The position numbers were made by a program, and so were the translations under genes. A stretch of 64,000 nucleotides of DNA from Bacteroides sp. (GTDB taxonomy: Bacteria; Bacteroidota; Bacteroidia; Bacteroidales; Bacteroidaceae). The DNA lies in the NCBI GenBank assembly GCA_017992695.1, contig JAGOOC010000003.1, positions 1 to 64,000 of the forward strand. The letters run 5' to 3'. The notes under the pieces were generated by a model. It ran no database searches and had not been told where the DNA came from. It saw nothing but the letters and a program-made list of their open reading frames with translations. The stretch's first letter is position 1. Each line of letters starts with the position of its first letter. Shown here one piece after another: positions 52,870 through 61,757 of the stretch.

Positions 52870-54074
52870 ATCTCTTCGTCTTTGTGGTTCGTATAATAGA
52901 CACGCAGCGGGGTCGATGTTACTTTGATAAAGCCTTTGGCGTCTTCAGCTGTCCAACCCTTTTGCACTTCGCCATATTCGCCGAATTTCGTTTTCACAAG
53001 GTCGTCTTTCGAATCTACGCCTACGGTCGAGAACGACAGCGGACGAAGCTCCAAAATAACCGTACCGTTTACATTGCGTTGCGATTCGGATAGCATGGCT
53101 TCAATATCGCGCATCACCGGCTCTAGGTACTGGCTCTCGTGTAGGAACATACCGTACCAGTTGGCCACCTGATCTTTCCAGTATTGTTGCCACTTGCTTA
53201 GGGTATATTTTTCAAGGAAACGATGCGCACCGATAATCAGCATCGGAGCGGCAGCTTCAAACGCTACCCGTCCTTTGATGCCGATGATGGTATCACCCAC
53301 GTGCATGTCGCGACCAATACCATAGGCAGCGCCAATCTCCTCTACGCGGTTAATGGCTGCAATCTTGTCCTCGAAAACCTCACCGTTCACGGCGTGCAGC
53401 TCACCTTTCACGAACTCCAAGCGTAGCTCTTCGCTGCCCTCTTTGGTTACCTGCTTCAAGTAAGCCGCTTCGGGCAAGCCTTTGGTTGAGTCCAGGATCT
53501 CGCCACCACAAATGGAAGTTCCCCAAAGTCCTACATTATATGAATACTTCAATTTGGCAAAATCGGCCTCGAAGCCGTGTTGGTTCAAGTAGTCAATCTC
53601 CTCTTGACGAGTCAGCGCTTTGTCACGAGTCAAGGTGATAATCTCTACACCCGGAGCCATAACGAGGAACGTCATATCGAAGCGGATTTGATCATTGCCG
53701 GCTCCGGTAGAGCCGTGAGCGATGGCTTCGGCACCGATCTCGTTGGCATAGCGAGCTACAGCAAGCGCTTGGAAAATGCGCTCAGAGCTTACCGAAACAG
53801 GGTATGTTCCGTTGCGCAATACGTTTCCGTATACCATGAACTTCAGGCTTTTCTCGTAGTACTCCTGCGTAACGTCAAGCGTTACATATTTTACAGCGCC
53901 TAAGCGATAGGCATTCTCTTCGTTCTGTTTCAGCTGTTCGGGACTGAAACCACCTGTGTTGGCACAAGCGGCATATACTTCGTATCCCAGTTCGCGTGTG
54001 AGGTACATCACGTTGTACGAAGTGTCCAATCCGCCGCTAAAGGCTACTACTACTTTTTTCTTTTTCTGCTCCAT
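52866..54074 (-). CDS. argG: Argininosuccinate synthase
   Basis: A 402-residue ATP-pyrophosphatase-fold enzyme joining citrulline and aspartate. VVVAFSGGLDTSYNVMYL is the P-loop type motif, AHGSTGAGNDQIRFD and KGRVAFEAAAP are typical. The second enzyme of the pair, argH, is at 43.8 kb. Confidence 0.95.
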   Translation of the reverse strand: MEQKKKKVVVAFSGGLDTSYNVMYLTRELGYEVYAACANTGGFSPEQLKQNEENAYRLGAVKYVTLDVTQEYYEKSLKFMVYGNVLRNGTYPVSVSSERIFQALAVARYANEIGAEAIAHGSTGAGNDQIRFDMTFLVMAPGVEIITLTRDKALTRQEEIDYLNQHGFEADFAKLKYSYNVGLWGTSICGGEILDSTKGLPEAAYLKQVTKEGSEELRLEFVKGELHAVNGEVFEDKIAAINRVEEIGAAYGIGRDMHVGDTIIGIKGRVAFEAAAPMLIIGAHRFLEKYTLSKWQQYWKDQVANWYGMFLHESQYLEPVMRDIEAMLSESQRNVNGTVILELRPLSFSTVGVDSKDDLVKTKFGEYGEVQKGWTAEDAKGFIKVTSTPLRVYYTNHKDEEI

Positions 54075-54087
54075 AGGGCTGTATCTT

Positions 54088-54669
54088 TTAAATGTTATTT
54101 CTTTCTTGTTCTTTTTTGATGTTGCGCGGATCGGTTGGATCGTACAACATGGCTGTACAGATGCAGAACTTCCGCTCTTTTTCCATCAGAATGTGGTGGT
54201 TAGTACATCCCTCACATCCTCTCCAAAAAGCTTCGTCGTCGGTTAGTTCATTGAACGTTACCGGTACATAGCCCAACTCGGTATTCATCTTCATCACAGC
54301 TGCACCGCTGGTCAGGCTAAATATCTTGGCTTTGGGCCAGCGCAAGCGAGCTAGGGCAAAAGAGGCCTGTTTAATGCGTTTGGCTACACCCAAACCCCGA
54401 AACTTATCGTCAACAATCAGTCCCGAGGTAGCTACATACTGCTTGTTGCCCCACGATTCAATGTAAGTGAACCCTACAAACTCATCACCTTGCAAGGCAA
54501 TGATTGCCTTTCCTTCTTTCATCTTCGTGGCTACGTACTCGTGTGTACGTTCGGCAATACCTGTGCCGCGCACTTTAGCGGCATTTCTGATTGTCTCTAG
54601 TATAGTGTCAACGTAAATCTCATGTGATGCGTCGGCTACCATAACATCTATTTGTTGTAGAGTATCCAT
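54088..54669 (-). CDS. GNAT protein, candidate N-acylglutamate synthase
   Basis: A 193-residue GNAT: ALQGDEFVGFTYIES, then GLIVDDKFRGLGVAKRIKQA as acyl-CoA loop. The C-terminus is unusual, with CEGCTNHHILMEKERKFCIC, a CxxC and CxC pair that could bind metal. Between argR and argG it is well placed for the first pathway step, glutamate acylation, which no other gene here covers. From memory, fitness studies assigned such a Bacteroides GNAT to N-succinyl or N-acylglutamate synthesis; this was not checked. Confidence 0.7.
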   Translation of the reverse strand: MDTLQQIDVMVADASHEIYVDTILETIRNAAKVRGTGIAERTHEYVATKMKEGKAIIALQGDEFVGFTYIESWGNKQYVATSGLIVDDKFRGLGVAKRIKQASFALARLRWPKAKIFSLTSGAAVMKMNTELGYVPVTFNELTDDEAFWRGCEGCTNHHILMEKERKFCICTAMLYDPTDPRNIKKEQERNNI

Positions 54670-54697
54670 CTCTTTTTAGCAATATAATATGTGATTA

Positions 54698-55168
54698 TTA
54701 AATATTAGGAATAATAGTCGACAAGAAGCGTTGCACTGCAGTCGGTGCTATCCCTTCGCGAAGCACCAGCATGATGGTATCGTCTCCCGCAATCGTTCCC
54801 AATATCTCGGTCGATTCGTGGTTGTCAATATCGTAAGCCATGCTGCTGGCATATCCGGGGCGTGTACGTATCACAGCCAGATTTCCCGAAAACTGAAGAG
54901 AGATGAAGCCACTATGCTTCAGCATCTCGCCTGCGCTTTGCTCGCCCATGCGTTTGTACATAATATCGTTGGGCAATACATATACATACTTGCCATTCAT
55001 GCTGGCTGCTTTAGCTACTTTCAGTTGCTTCAAGTCGCGCGAGAGGGTCGCTTGCGTCAACTCAAAACCTTCACTGGAAAGTGCTTGCAGCAGTTCATCC
55101 TGTGATCCTATCTCTTGACTAGAGATGATCATTTTAATGGCGTCTAATCGGTTTGCTTTCTTCTTCAT
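54698..55168 (-). CDS. argR: Arginine repressor
   Basis: A 156-residue ArgR: N-terminal winged helix with IISSQEIGSQDELLQALS and ATLSRDLKQLKVAK, C-terminal hexamer and arginine-binding domain with IAGDDTIMLVLREG. It leads the operon it presumably controls, with candidate operators directly upstream, so autoregulation by arginine is likely. Confidence 0.93.
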   Translation of the reverse strand: MKKKANRLDAIKMIISSQEIGSQDELLQALSSEGFELTQATLSRDLKQLKVAKAASMNGKYVYVLPNDIMYKRMGEQSAGEMLKHSGFISLQFSGNLAVIRTRPGYASSMAYDIDNHESTEILGTIAGDDTIMLVLREGIAPTAVQRFLSTIIPNI

Positions 55169-55170
55169 CT

Positions 55171-55230
55171 TGTATAATTATTCTAAGAAGAGGGCAAAAG
55201 TATGCATAATTCTTGGTATATCTTGCATAA
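55171..55230 (-). promoter_or_regulatory. Promoter and candidate ArgR sites of the arg operon
   Basis: A -7 element (TACTTTTG on the minus strand) is at 55195-55202. Downstream of it, TGTATAATTATTCT at 55171-55184 resembles the ARG box TGAATAATTATTCA. Upstream, TGCATAA occurs at 55203-55209 and 55224-55230, 21 bases apart, and again at 55276-55282. The arrangement suits repression of transcription start. Confidence 0.5.
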
Positions 55231-55353
55231 ATCGATGGTTTTTCATTCTTTTTATGTGTAAATGTTGATGCAGGGTGCATAAATACAAAACAGAAAGTCA
55301 AAAAACACATTTTTATCATCAAAATCAGTAGGGAAAAACGAGAAGCGAAACCC

Positions 55354-55361
55354 TATCTTTG
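55354..55361 (+). promoter_or_regulatory. -7 element for the rhamnose operon
   Basis: TATCTTTG, exact TAnnTTTG, 24 bases before the rhaB ATG. The RhaR operator should lie upstream in 55231-55340 but was not identified. Confidence 0.55.
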
Positions 55362-55385
55362 CCTCTCTAACAATTATAACCAATC

Positions 55386-56846
55386 ATGAAAAACTGCTTT
55401 TTTGCCGTCGACTTGGGAGCTACCAGCGGCCGCACCATCTTAGGCTCTTTCTCCGACCAGAATTTGGAACTGGAAGAGATCAATCGTTTCCCTAACCCCT
55501 TGACTGAAGTTGGTGGACATTTCTATTGGGACATCTATGCACTTTACAACCACATGATTGACGGATTGAAAATGGCTGCTGCCCGCAAGGATGTGCAGAT
55601 TACCTCGATCGGCATCGATACCTGGGGAGTTGATTTTGTTTGTGTAGGCAAAGACGGACACCTGCTTCGCCAACCCTATGCCTATCGCGATCCCCATACG
55701 ATCGGTGCGCCCGAAGCATTCTTTGCACGTATGCCCCGTAGCAAAGTGTATGAGCTTACCGGCATTCAAGTGATGAACTTCAATTCTTTGTTTCAACTCG
55801 ACACCCTTCGTCGCCATAATGATAGTGCTTTAGAAGCAGCCGATAAGATTTTATTTATGCCCGATGCGTTGAGCTACCTGCTTACCGGCGAGATGGTGAC
55901 AGAATATACCATTGCAACCACCGCGCAGCTGGTCAATGCACATACACGCAAATTGGCACCCGAGCTGCTTGCAGCAGTGGGGCTGACCGAGGAGCACTTC
56001 GGGCGCTTTGTTAATCCCGGCGAACGGGTAGGGGTGCTTACTGCCGAGGTACAACAACTTACCGGGCTTGGAGCCATACCCGTGATAGCTGTAGCCGGAC
56101 ACGATACCGCATCGGCCGTAGCCGCTGTTCCGGCATTAAACCGAAATTTCGCATACCTCAGTAGCGGTACTTGGTCGTTGATGGGTGTTGAAGCCGATGC
56201 GCCTGTTATCACGCCCGAAACCGAAGCACTCAACTTCACCAATGAAGGAGGAGTAGGCGATACTATCCGGTTGCTGAAAAACATTTGCGGCATGTGGCTG
56301 CTCGAACGCTGTCGGGCGACATGGGGCGAGATCTCCTACCCCGAGCTGATCGCTGAGGCTAAAGTCAGCGAATCGTTTCGCAGCCTAATAAATCCCGATG
56401 ATGCTCGCTTTGCCCATCCGGCCGATATGCCAGCCGCTATCCGCGCTTACTGTGTGGCGACTAACCAGCCTACGCCCGAAACACGAGGCGAGATGGTGCG
56501 TTGCATCTTCGAGAGCTTGGCTTTGCGCTATCGTCAGGTATTAGAAAACCTGCGTTCGCTTTCGCCACGGGCAATCGATACGCTGCACGTGATTGGCGGG
56601 GGCAGTCGCAACGATCTGCTGAATCAGTTTACAGCCAATGCAGTAGGTTTGCCGATAGTGGCAGGTCCTTCGGAAGCAACGGCTATGGGCAATGTCATGA
56701 TTCAAGCGTTGGCTGCCGGTGCAGCAAGTGACATGGCAGCCATGCGTCAGCTTATCAACCGTTCCATAGAACTCAAAACCTACCTCCCACAGGAAACTGA
56801 CGATTGGGACGTGGCATACATGCATTTTAAAACAATTATTAACTAA
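55386..56846 (+). CDS. rhaB: Rhamnulokinase
   Basis: A 486-residue FGGY kinase that phosphorylates L-rhamnulose. VDLGATSGRTILG is the phosphate-1 motif, WGVDFVCVGKDG and GHDTASAVAAVP are in the core, and HVIGGGSRNDLLNQFTAN the C-terminal ATP region. First gene of the operon with 15 bases to rhaA. Confidence 0.95.
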   Translation: MKNCFFAVDLGATSGRTILGSFSDQNLELEEINRFPNPLTEVGGHFYWDIYALYNHMIDGLKMAAARKDVQITSIGIDTWGVDFVCVGKDGHLLRQPYAYRDPHTIGAPEAFFARMPRSKVYELTGIQVMNFNSLFQLDTLRRHNDSALEAADKILFMPDALSYLLTGEMVTEYTIATTAQLVNAHTRKLAPELLAAVGLTEEHFGRFVNPGERVGVLTAEVQQLTGLGAIPVIAVAGHDTASAVAAVPALNRNFAYLSSGTWSLMGVEADAPVITPETEALNFTNEGGVGDTIRLLKNICGMWLLERCRATWGEISYPELIAEAKVSESFRSLINPDDARFAHPADMPAAIRAYCVATNQPTPETRGEMVRCIFESLALRYRQVLENLRSLSPRAIDTLHVIGGGSRNDLLNQFTANAVGLPIVAGPSEATAMGNVMIQALAAGAASDMAAMRQLINRSIELKTYLPQETDDWDVAYMHFKTIIN

Positions 56847-56861
56847 TATAAAACGAATATC

Positions 56862-58115
56862 ATGAAAGAAGAATTGATTCAAAGAGCGTTTGATATCGCT
56901 GTAGAGCGTTATGCCGCTGTAGGAGTAGATGTAAACCAAGCGATGGAAAAGTTACAGAAGATTTCACTCTCGTTGCACTGCTGGCAAGCCGATGACGTAT
57001 CCGGTTTTGAAAACCCCGATGGACAACTCTCGGGAGGTATTCAGGCTACTGGCAACCATCCGGGCAAAGCACGCAACATGCAGGAACTCCGTGCCGACAT
57101 TCTCAAGGCAGCCTCTTATATCCCTGGTCAGCATCGCCTGAACCTGCATGCCATCTATGGCGACTTTGGTGGACAAAAGGTAGATCGCAACGAGATTGAA
57201 CCCAAGCACTTTGAGAGCTGGATGCAGTGGGGCAAAGAGCACCAAATGAAGCTCGACTTCAATTCCACCTCTTTCTCTCACGCCAAGAGCGGTTCCTTGT
57301 CTTTGTCTAACCCCGATCCCGAAATTCGAAACTTCTGGATTGAGCATACCAAGCGTAGCCGTGCCATTGCCGAAGCTATGGGACAGTATCAGAACGATCC
57401 TTGTATCATGAACCTGTGGATTCACGATGGAAGCAAAGACATTACTGTCAATCGTTTCCGCTACCGCCAGATACTCGAACAGTCGCTTGATGAGATCTTT
57501 GCAACTAAATACAACCACATGAAAGATTGTATCGAATCGAAGCTTTTCGGTATCGGTGCCGAAAGCTACACAGTGGGTTCACACGACTTCTATCTGGGCT
57601 ATGGTGCCAAGAATCAGAAGATGGTGACACTTGATACCGGACACTTCCACCTCACGGAGAGTGTTGCTGACAAGATATCTTCATTGTTGCTCTTTACGCC
57701 CGAGATTATGCTGCATGTAAGTCGTCCGGTTCGTTGGGATTCAGATCACGTAACCACTATGAACGATGACACGCTCGACTTGGCTAAAGAGATTATCCGC
57801 TGTGATGCTTTAGATAAGGTTCACATTGGTCTCGACTACTTCGATGCCAGCATCAACCGCATTGGTGCATACGTCATTGGTAGCCGAGCTACGCAGAAAT
57901 GCTTCATGCAAGCCCTGCTTGAACCGCTAGCACAACTTCGTCAGTACGAAGCCAACGATCAGCTGTTCGAACGTCTTGCTCTGCTCGAAGAGTCTAAATC
58001 GCTTCCCTGGAATGCCGTTTGGGATATGTTCTGCTTGAAGAACAATGTACCTGTAGGCGAAGCGTTTATTGCCGAGGTTCAGAAGTACGAAGCCGATGTA
58101 ACGTCGAAACGATGA
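56862..58115 (+). CDS. rhaA: L-rhamnose isomerase
   Basis: A 417-residue metal-dependent TIM-barrel isomerase converting L-rhamnose to L-rhamnulose. Recognisable segments are SLHCWQADDVSGFE, LNLHAIYGDF, LDFNSTSFSHAKSG, NLWIHDGSKD and HVSRPVRWDSDHV. The stop overlaps the rhaT start by four bases. Confidence 0.96.
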   Translation: MKEELIQRAFDIAVERYAAVGVDVNQAMEKLQKISLSLHCWQADDVSGFENPDGQLSGGIQATGNHPGKARNMQELRADILKAASYIPGQHRLNLHAIYGDFGGQKVDRNEIEPKHFESWMQWGKEHQMKLDFNSTSFSHAKSGSLSLSNPDPEIRNFWIEHTKRSRAIAEAMGQYQNDPCIMNLWIHDGSKDITVNRFRYRQILEQSLDEIFATKYNHMKDCIESKLFGIGAESYTVGSHDFYLGYGAKNQKMVTLDTGHFHLTESVADKISSLLLFTPEIMLHVSRPVRWDSDHVTTMNDDTLDLAKEIIRCDALDKVHIGLDYFDASINRIGAYVIGSRATQKCFMQALLEPLAQLRQYEANDQLFERLALLEESKSLPWNAVWDMFCLKNNVPVGEAFIAEVQKYEADVTSKR

Positions 58116-59143
58116 ATACACTCATAGGATTACTGATTATCGCCATCGGCAGCTTTGGACAAAGCAGCTCGTATGTACCGATTAAGAAAGTTAAAAGCTG
58201 GTCGTGGGAAAGTTTCTGGCTAGTGCAGGGTATCTTTGCCTGGTTGGTTTTCCCTCTTTTAGGTGCGCTACTGGCCATTCCGGCTGGTAGCAACCTCTTG
58301 CAGCTTTGGGGGGCGGGCGGTACAATGTCGGCCATGATCTATGGTGTGCTCTGGGGTGTAGGCGGATTAACTTTCGGGTTGAGTATGCGCTACCTAGGAG
58401 TGGCGCTGGGGCAAAGCATCGCACTCGGAACTTGTGCCGGTTTTGGTACGTTGTTTCCAGCGCTCTTTGCCGGAAAAGATCTGCTACAAGGTGATGGGTT
58501 GATGTTGCTCATTGGTGTGTGCATCACACTGACAGGCATCGCCGTTATCGGCTATGCCGGAAGCCTTCGCTCTAAAAATATGACCGAAGAGGAGAAGCGG
58601 GCGGCAGTAAAAGAGTTTGCACTGACGAAGGGATTACTGGTTGCCCTATTGGCAGGCTTAATGAGTGCCTGTTTTGCTCTGGGACTTGATGCCGGTACAC
58701 CCATCAAAGAGGCAGCGCTGGCAGGAGGGGTTGAGGCTATCTATGCCGGGCTTCCTGTGATCTTTCTAGTCACACTAGGTGGGTTTTTCACCAATGCAGC
58801 GTATTGTCTTCAACAAAATATGAAAAATAAAACCGGTCACGAATACTTCTCTGTTCAAAAGAGTGTTTTAATTAATAACCTATTGTTCTGTGCGTTGGCT
58901 GGTGTGCTGTGGTACTCTCAGTTCTTCGGCTTAGAGATGGGGAAGAGCTTCTTGATGGATAGTCCGGTATTGTTGGCTTTCTCGTGGAGCATTTTGATGG
59001 CACTCAATGTAACTTTCTCCAATGTTTGGGGAATGCTGCTCAAGGAGTGGAAAGGGGTAAGTGGTTCTACCATTAGCGTGTTGCTGTTAGGCTTGGCTAT
59101 ACTTATATCGTCTATCATTGTAGTGGCTATGGCGCAAGGATAA
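58112..59143 (+). CDS. rhaT: L-rhamnose/proton symporter
   Basis: A 343-residue membrane protein with about ten helices: GSFGQSSSYVPIKKVKSWSWE at the N-terminus, GVLWGVGGLTFGLSMRYLG, AGFGTLFPALF and a C-terminal VSGSTISVLLLGLAILI. It imports L-rhamnose with protons. The ATG at 58112 (not the upstream in-frame codons inside rhaA) is chosen because the ATGA overlap and the first helix fit. Confidence 0.93.
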   Translation: MNTLIGLLIIAIGSFGQSSSYVPIKKVKSWSWESFWLVQGIFAWLVFPLLGALLAIPAGSNLLQLWGAGGTMSAMIYGVLWGVGGLTFGLSMRYLGVALGQSIALGTCAGFGTLFPALFAGKDLLQGDGLMLLIGVCITLTGIAVIGYAGSLRSKNMTEEEKRAAVKEFALTKGLLVALLAGLMSACFALGLDAGTPIKEAALAGGVEAIYAGLPVIFLVTLGGFFTNAAYCLQQNMKNKTGHEYFSVQKSVLINNLLFCALAGVLWYSQFFGLEMGKSFLMDSPVLLAFSWSILMALNVTFSNVWGMLLKEWKGVSGSTISVLLLGLAILISSIIVVAMAQG

Positions 59144-59190
59144 CTAGGTCCCTTTTTAAAACCAATCATACATACAAATAATTAATAGTA

Positions 59191-60000
59191 ATGAAATCAA
59201 TATTAGACAATCGCCCGGCTCTCGGCAAAGAGATCAATCAAGTGGCCGAAGTAGCCGGATATCTTTGGCAAAAAGGTTGGGCAGAGCGTAACGGTGGCAA
59301 CATCGTAGTAAATATCACTGACCTGATAGATGACGAAATCAAACAATGGGCTCCTATCAGCGATGTAGTCCCTATTGGTACAACGTTACCTTACCTGAAG
59401 GGCTGCTACTTCTACTGTAAAGGAACCAATATGCGCATGCGCGACCTGGCCCGTTGGCCGATGGAAAATGGATCTGTGATCCGTATCCAAGACGACTGTG
59501 CTAGCTACGTAATCATTGCCGATGCTCCGGTTAAACCTACTTCGGAGTTGCCTTCACACTTATGCATGCACAACCATTTGCTGAACAAAGGCTCTTCGTA
59601 CAAAGCCTCTTTGCACACGCACCCTATTGACCTTATTGCGATGACGCATCACCAACCTTTCTTGCAAAAAGATGTACTCACCAACCTGCTTTGGAGCATG
59701 ATTCCCGAAACGAAAGCATTCTGCCCTCGCGGTCTGGGTATCATTCCCTATGCATTGCCAAGCTCTGTAGCGTTGGCCGAGGCTACAATCGTAGAACTCG
59801 AAGAGTATGATGTAGTGATGTGGGAGAAACACGGTGTTTGTGCCGTTGGCGAAGATATCATGGCTGCCTTCGATCAGGTCGATGTATTAAGTAAATCAGC
59901 TCAGATCTACATCAATGCCCGCTCCATGGGTTTTATGCCCGATGGAATGAGTCAAGAGCAGATGAAGGAGATGACCGTAGCGTTTAATTTACCCAAGTAA
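59191..60000 (+). CDS. rhaD: Rhamnulose-1-phosphate aldolase
   Basis: A 269-residue class II aldolase splitting rhamnulose-1-phosphate into dihydroxyacetone phosphate and L-lactaldehyde. GWAERNGGNIVVNI, LPSHLCMHNHLL, SLHTHPIDLIAMTH (zinc histidines) and WEKHGVCAVGED are present. The N-terminus is complete. The stop is followed after three bases by the remnant of the next gene. Confidence 0.95.
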   Translation: MKSILDNRPALGKEINQVAEVAGYLWQKGWAERNGGNIVVNITDLIDDEIKQWAPISDVVPIGTTLPYLKGCYFYCKGTNMRMRDLARWPMENGSVIRIQDDCASYVIIADAPVKPTSELPSHLCMHNHLLNKGSSYKASLHTHPIDLIAMTHHQPFLQKDVLTNLLWSMIPETKAFCPRGLGIIPYALPSSVALAEATIVELEEYDVVMWEKHGVCAVGEDIMAAFDQVDVLSKSAQIYINARSMGFMPDGMSQEQMKEMTVAFNLPK

Positions 60001-60003
60001 TCC

Positions 60004-60615
60004 ATGCCTAAATACTTGACTGCAGCTACGGGCATGGATGCTTTGATGCATGCTATCGAGAGCTTCATTACCCCCGGTGGGGTTGGGCCATGAGCGATAT
60101 GTTCGAACTCAAAGCCATCGAAATGATTGCGCAACACCTGAAGGCTGCTGTGGATAACGGAAAAGACACCGTTGCTCGCGAAGCGATGTCGCAGGCGCAG
60201 TACATTGCCGGCATGGGCTTCTCGAACGTAGGTTTGGGCATTGTGCACTCCATGGCCCATCCGCTGGGTGCTTTCTACGATACACCTTATGGTGTGGCCA
60301 ATGCGCTGCTATTGCCTTATGTGATGGAGTACAATGCAGCCTCTGCTGCTGCTTCTAAATACATTCAGATAGCCAAAACCATGGGGGTTGATACCAGTGG
60401 AATGACCGAAGCTCAAGGGGTGACTGCTGCCATTAAAGCCGTTAAAGCGCTTTCGATCAGTATCGATATTCAGCAGAAGTTAAGAGAAATCAATGTAAAG
60501 GAAGAAGATATTCCGGCATTGGCCGTTGCTGCTTTCAATGATGTTTGTACCGGGGGGAAATCCGCGTGCTACCTCTATTGCAGAGATAGAAGCAATCTAT
60601 CATCAAGCGTTTTAA
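60004..60615 (+). pseudogene. fucO: Remnant of a fucO/rhaO-type lactaldehyde reductase
   Basis: An iron-dependent alcohol dehydrogenase fragment. It starts MPKYLTAATGMDALMHAIESF in one frame, shifts frame near 60079-60083 into MSDMFELKAIEMIAQHLKAA and IVHSMAHPLGAFYDTP (a metal-site segment), and shifts again in the G-run near 60550-60556; the end then reads ATSIAEIEAIYHQAF. About the first 180 residues, with the NAD-binding domain, are absent: the fragment begins directly after rhaD. It is thus a deletion plus two frameshifts and cannot give an active enzyme. The intact gene usually follows rhaD in Bacteroides. Confidence 0.88.
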
Positions 60616-60635
60616 ACGACTGCTGAGCTTTTCTT

Positions 60636-60714
60636 ACGTAGCCGCTGTTTTTTAGGGGTGACCTCGATTGAATATAGACCAATCGAGGTTGTCTCTAAAA
60701 AACAGCGGCTACGT
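60636..60714 (+). terminator. 35-bp hairpin at the end of the rha operon
   Basis: Arms 60636-60670 and 60680-60714 pair over 35 bases around a 9-base loop. All four imperfect positions are G-U pairs in the + strand RNA. A T-run (60714-60717) follows and then the rhaR promoter. Confidence 0.8.
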
Positions 60715-60748
60715 TTTGCTGCTTTCTCCGAAATAATTCCTATTTTTG
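60715..60748 (+). promoter_or_regulatory. Promoter of rhaR
   Basis: TATTTTTG at 60741-60748 is an exact -7; TTTG at 60715-60718 lies 22 bases upstream, in the T-run of the preceding hairpin. Confidence 0.6.
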
Positions 60749-60778
60749 TTGTATCTAACACGTTGATAAGACATTTGT

Positions 60779-61681
60779 ATGATGAACAATCCCTGCGATT
60801 TAGGAATAGAATTCAAATACCTTATAGTAAATGAGATGGACCATAAGTTTGGTTTATGGGTCAACTCTGTTGGGCTGCAAGCCATTCCTCCCAATTCTCC
60901 CTATCCACTGAAAGATCATCCGTCCGGCTATTTCTTTAACACCGACAAAGGGCGTGTACTGCGCGAGTACCAGCTAGTGTACATTACCAAAGGGCGCGGA
61001 CTCTTCTTCTCTGATTCAACTCCCCAGAAACAGGTTTGCAAAGGTAGGCTGATGGTGCTTTATCCAGGGCAGTGGCACACCTATCGCCCCATGCAGCAAA
61101 CCGGTTGGACAGAGTATTACATTGGTTTCGAGGGCCCCATTATCGATTCCATTATGAAGAACTCCTTTTTAACACCCGAAAATCAGATACTTGAGATTGG
61201 TCTGAATGAAGAGCTAGTCTCTCTTTTTACGCGTGCCTTAGCGGTAGCCGAGGCCGATAAGATATCTACTCAACAATACTTATCGGGCATTGTACTGCAT
61301 ATGATCGGCATGATACTTTCCATCTCGAAGAACAAGTTTTTTGAGATGAGCGATGTAGACCAAAAGATTGAACAGGCGAAAATAATCATGAATGAAAATG
61401 TGTTTCGAAGCATTGACCCTGAAGAGTTGGCCATGCGGTTAAATATTAGCTACTCCTGGTTTCGTAAAGTGTTTAAAGACTACACCGGCTATGCTCCGGC
61501 AAAATACTTTCAGGAGTTAAAGCTTCGCAAAGCCAAGCAATTATTGGTAAGTACCTCTCAGTCTGTTAAGGAAATCTCTTTTCTACTGGGCTACCAATCG
61601 ACCGAATACTTTTTCTCCTTCTTTAAAAAACATACTGGCTTGACGCCATTAGAGTATCGCTCGTTCGGGCGAGAAGAGTGA
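60779..61681 (+). CDS. rhaR: AraC-family regulator, likely RhaR
   Basis: A 300-residue regulator: N-terminal cupin-like sensor (about 30-150, with LVYITKGRGLFFSDS and MVLYPGQWHTYRP) and C-terminal double helix-turn-helix (about 195-295: DPEELAMRLNISYSWFRKVF, SVKEISFLLGYQSTEYFFSF, FKKHTGLTPLEYR). Its place after the rha genes, and the role of the B. thetaiotaomicron homologue, make rhamnose the probable effector. Two start codons (60779, 60782) are possible. Confidence 0.88.
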   Translation: MMNNPCDLGIEFKYLIVNEMDHKFGLWVNSVGLQAIPPNSPYPLKDHPSGYFFNTDKGRVLREYQLVYITKGRGLFFSDSTPQKQVCKGRLMVLYPGQWHTYRPMQQTGWTEYYIGFEGPIIDSIMKNSFLTPENQILEIGLNEELVSLFTRALAVAEADKISTQQYLSGIVLHMIGMILSISKNKFFEMSDVDQKIEQAKIIMNENVFRSIDPEELAMRLNISYSWFRKVFKDYTGYAPAKYFQELKLRKAKQLLVSTSQSVKEISFLLGYQSTEYFFSFFKKHTGLTPLEYRSFGREE

Positions 61682-61718
61682 TTTCAATAACCGAGGAGCG
61701 TAAAAGCAATAAGGGCAC

Positions 61719-61750
61719 AAAAAAGGCCTAACTCCTAGAGAATTAGACCT
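61719..61750 (-). terminator. Terminator after tRNA-Pro
   Basis: A stem of about 8-11 bp (with one G-U pair and a bulge) reading on the minus strand into six T at 61724-61719. It lies directly behind the tRNA-Pro gene. Confidence 0.7.
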
Positions 61751-61757
61751 ACACATG

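Noticed and set aside
55354..55385. A transferred rhamnose island
   Set aside because: Codon use, promoters and gene order look native, and no repeats, integrase or tRNA junction bound the cluster; the two tRNAs at 61.8 kb are intact without direct repeats.
60090..60626. A separate 178-residue gene beginning MSDMFELKAIE
   Set aside because: It is the middle of a FucO-type dehydrogenase; the preceding codons in another frame continue the same protein, and the C-terminus is out of frame with the family ending.
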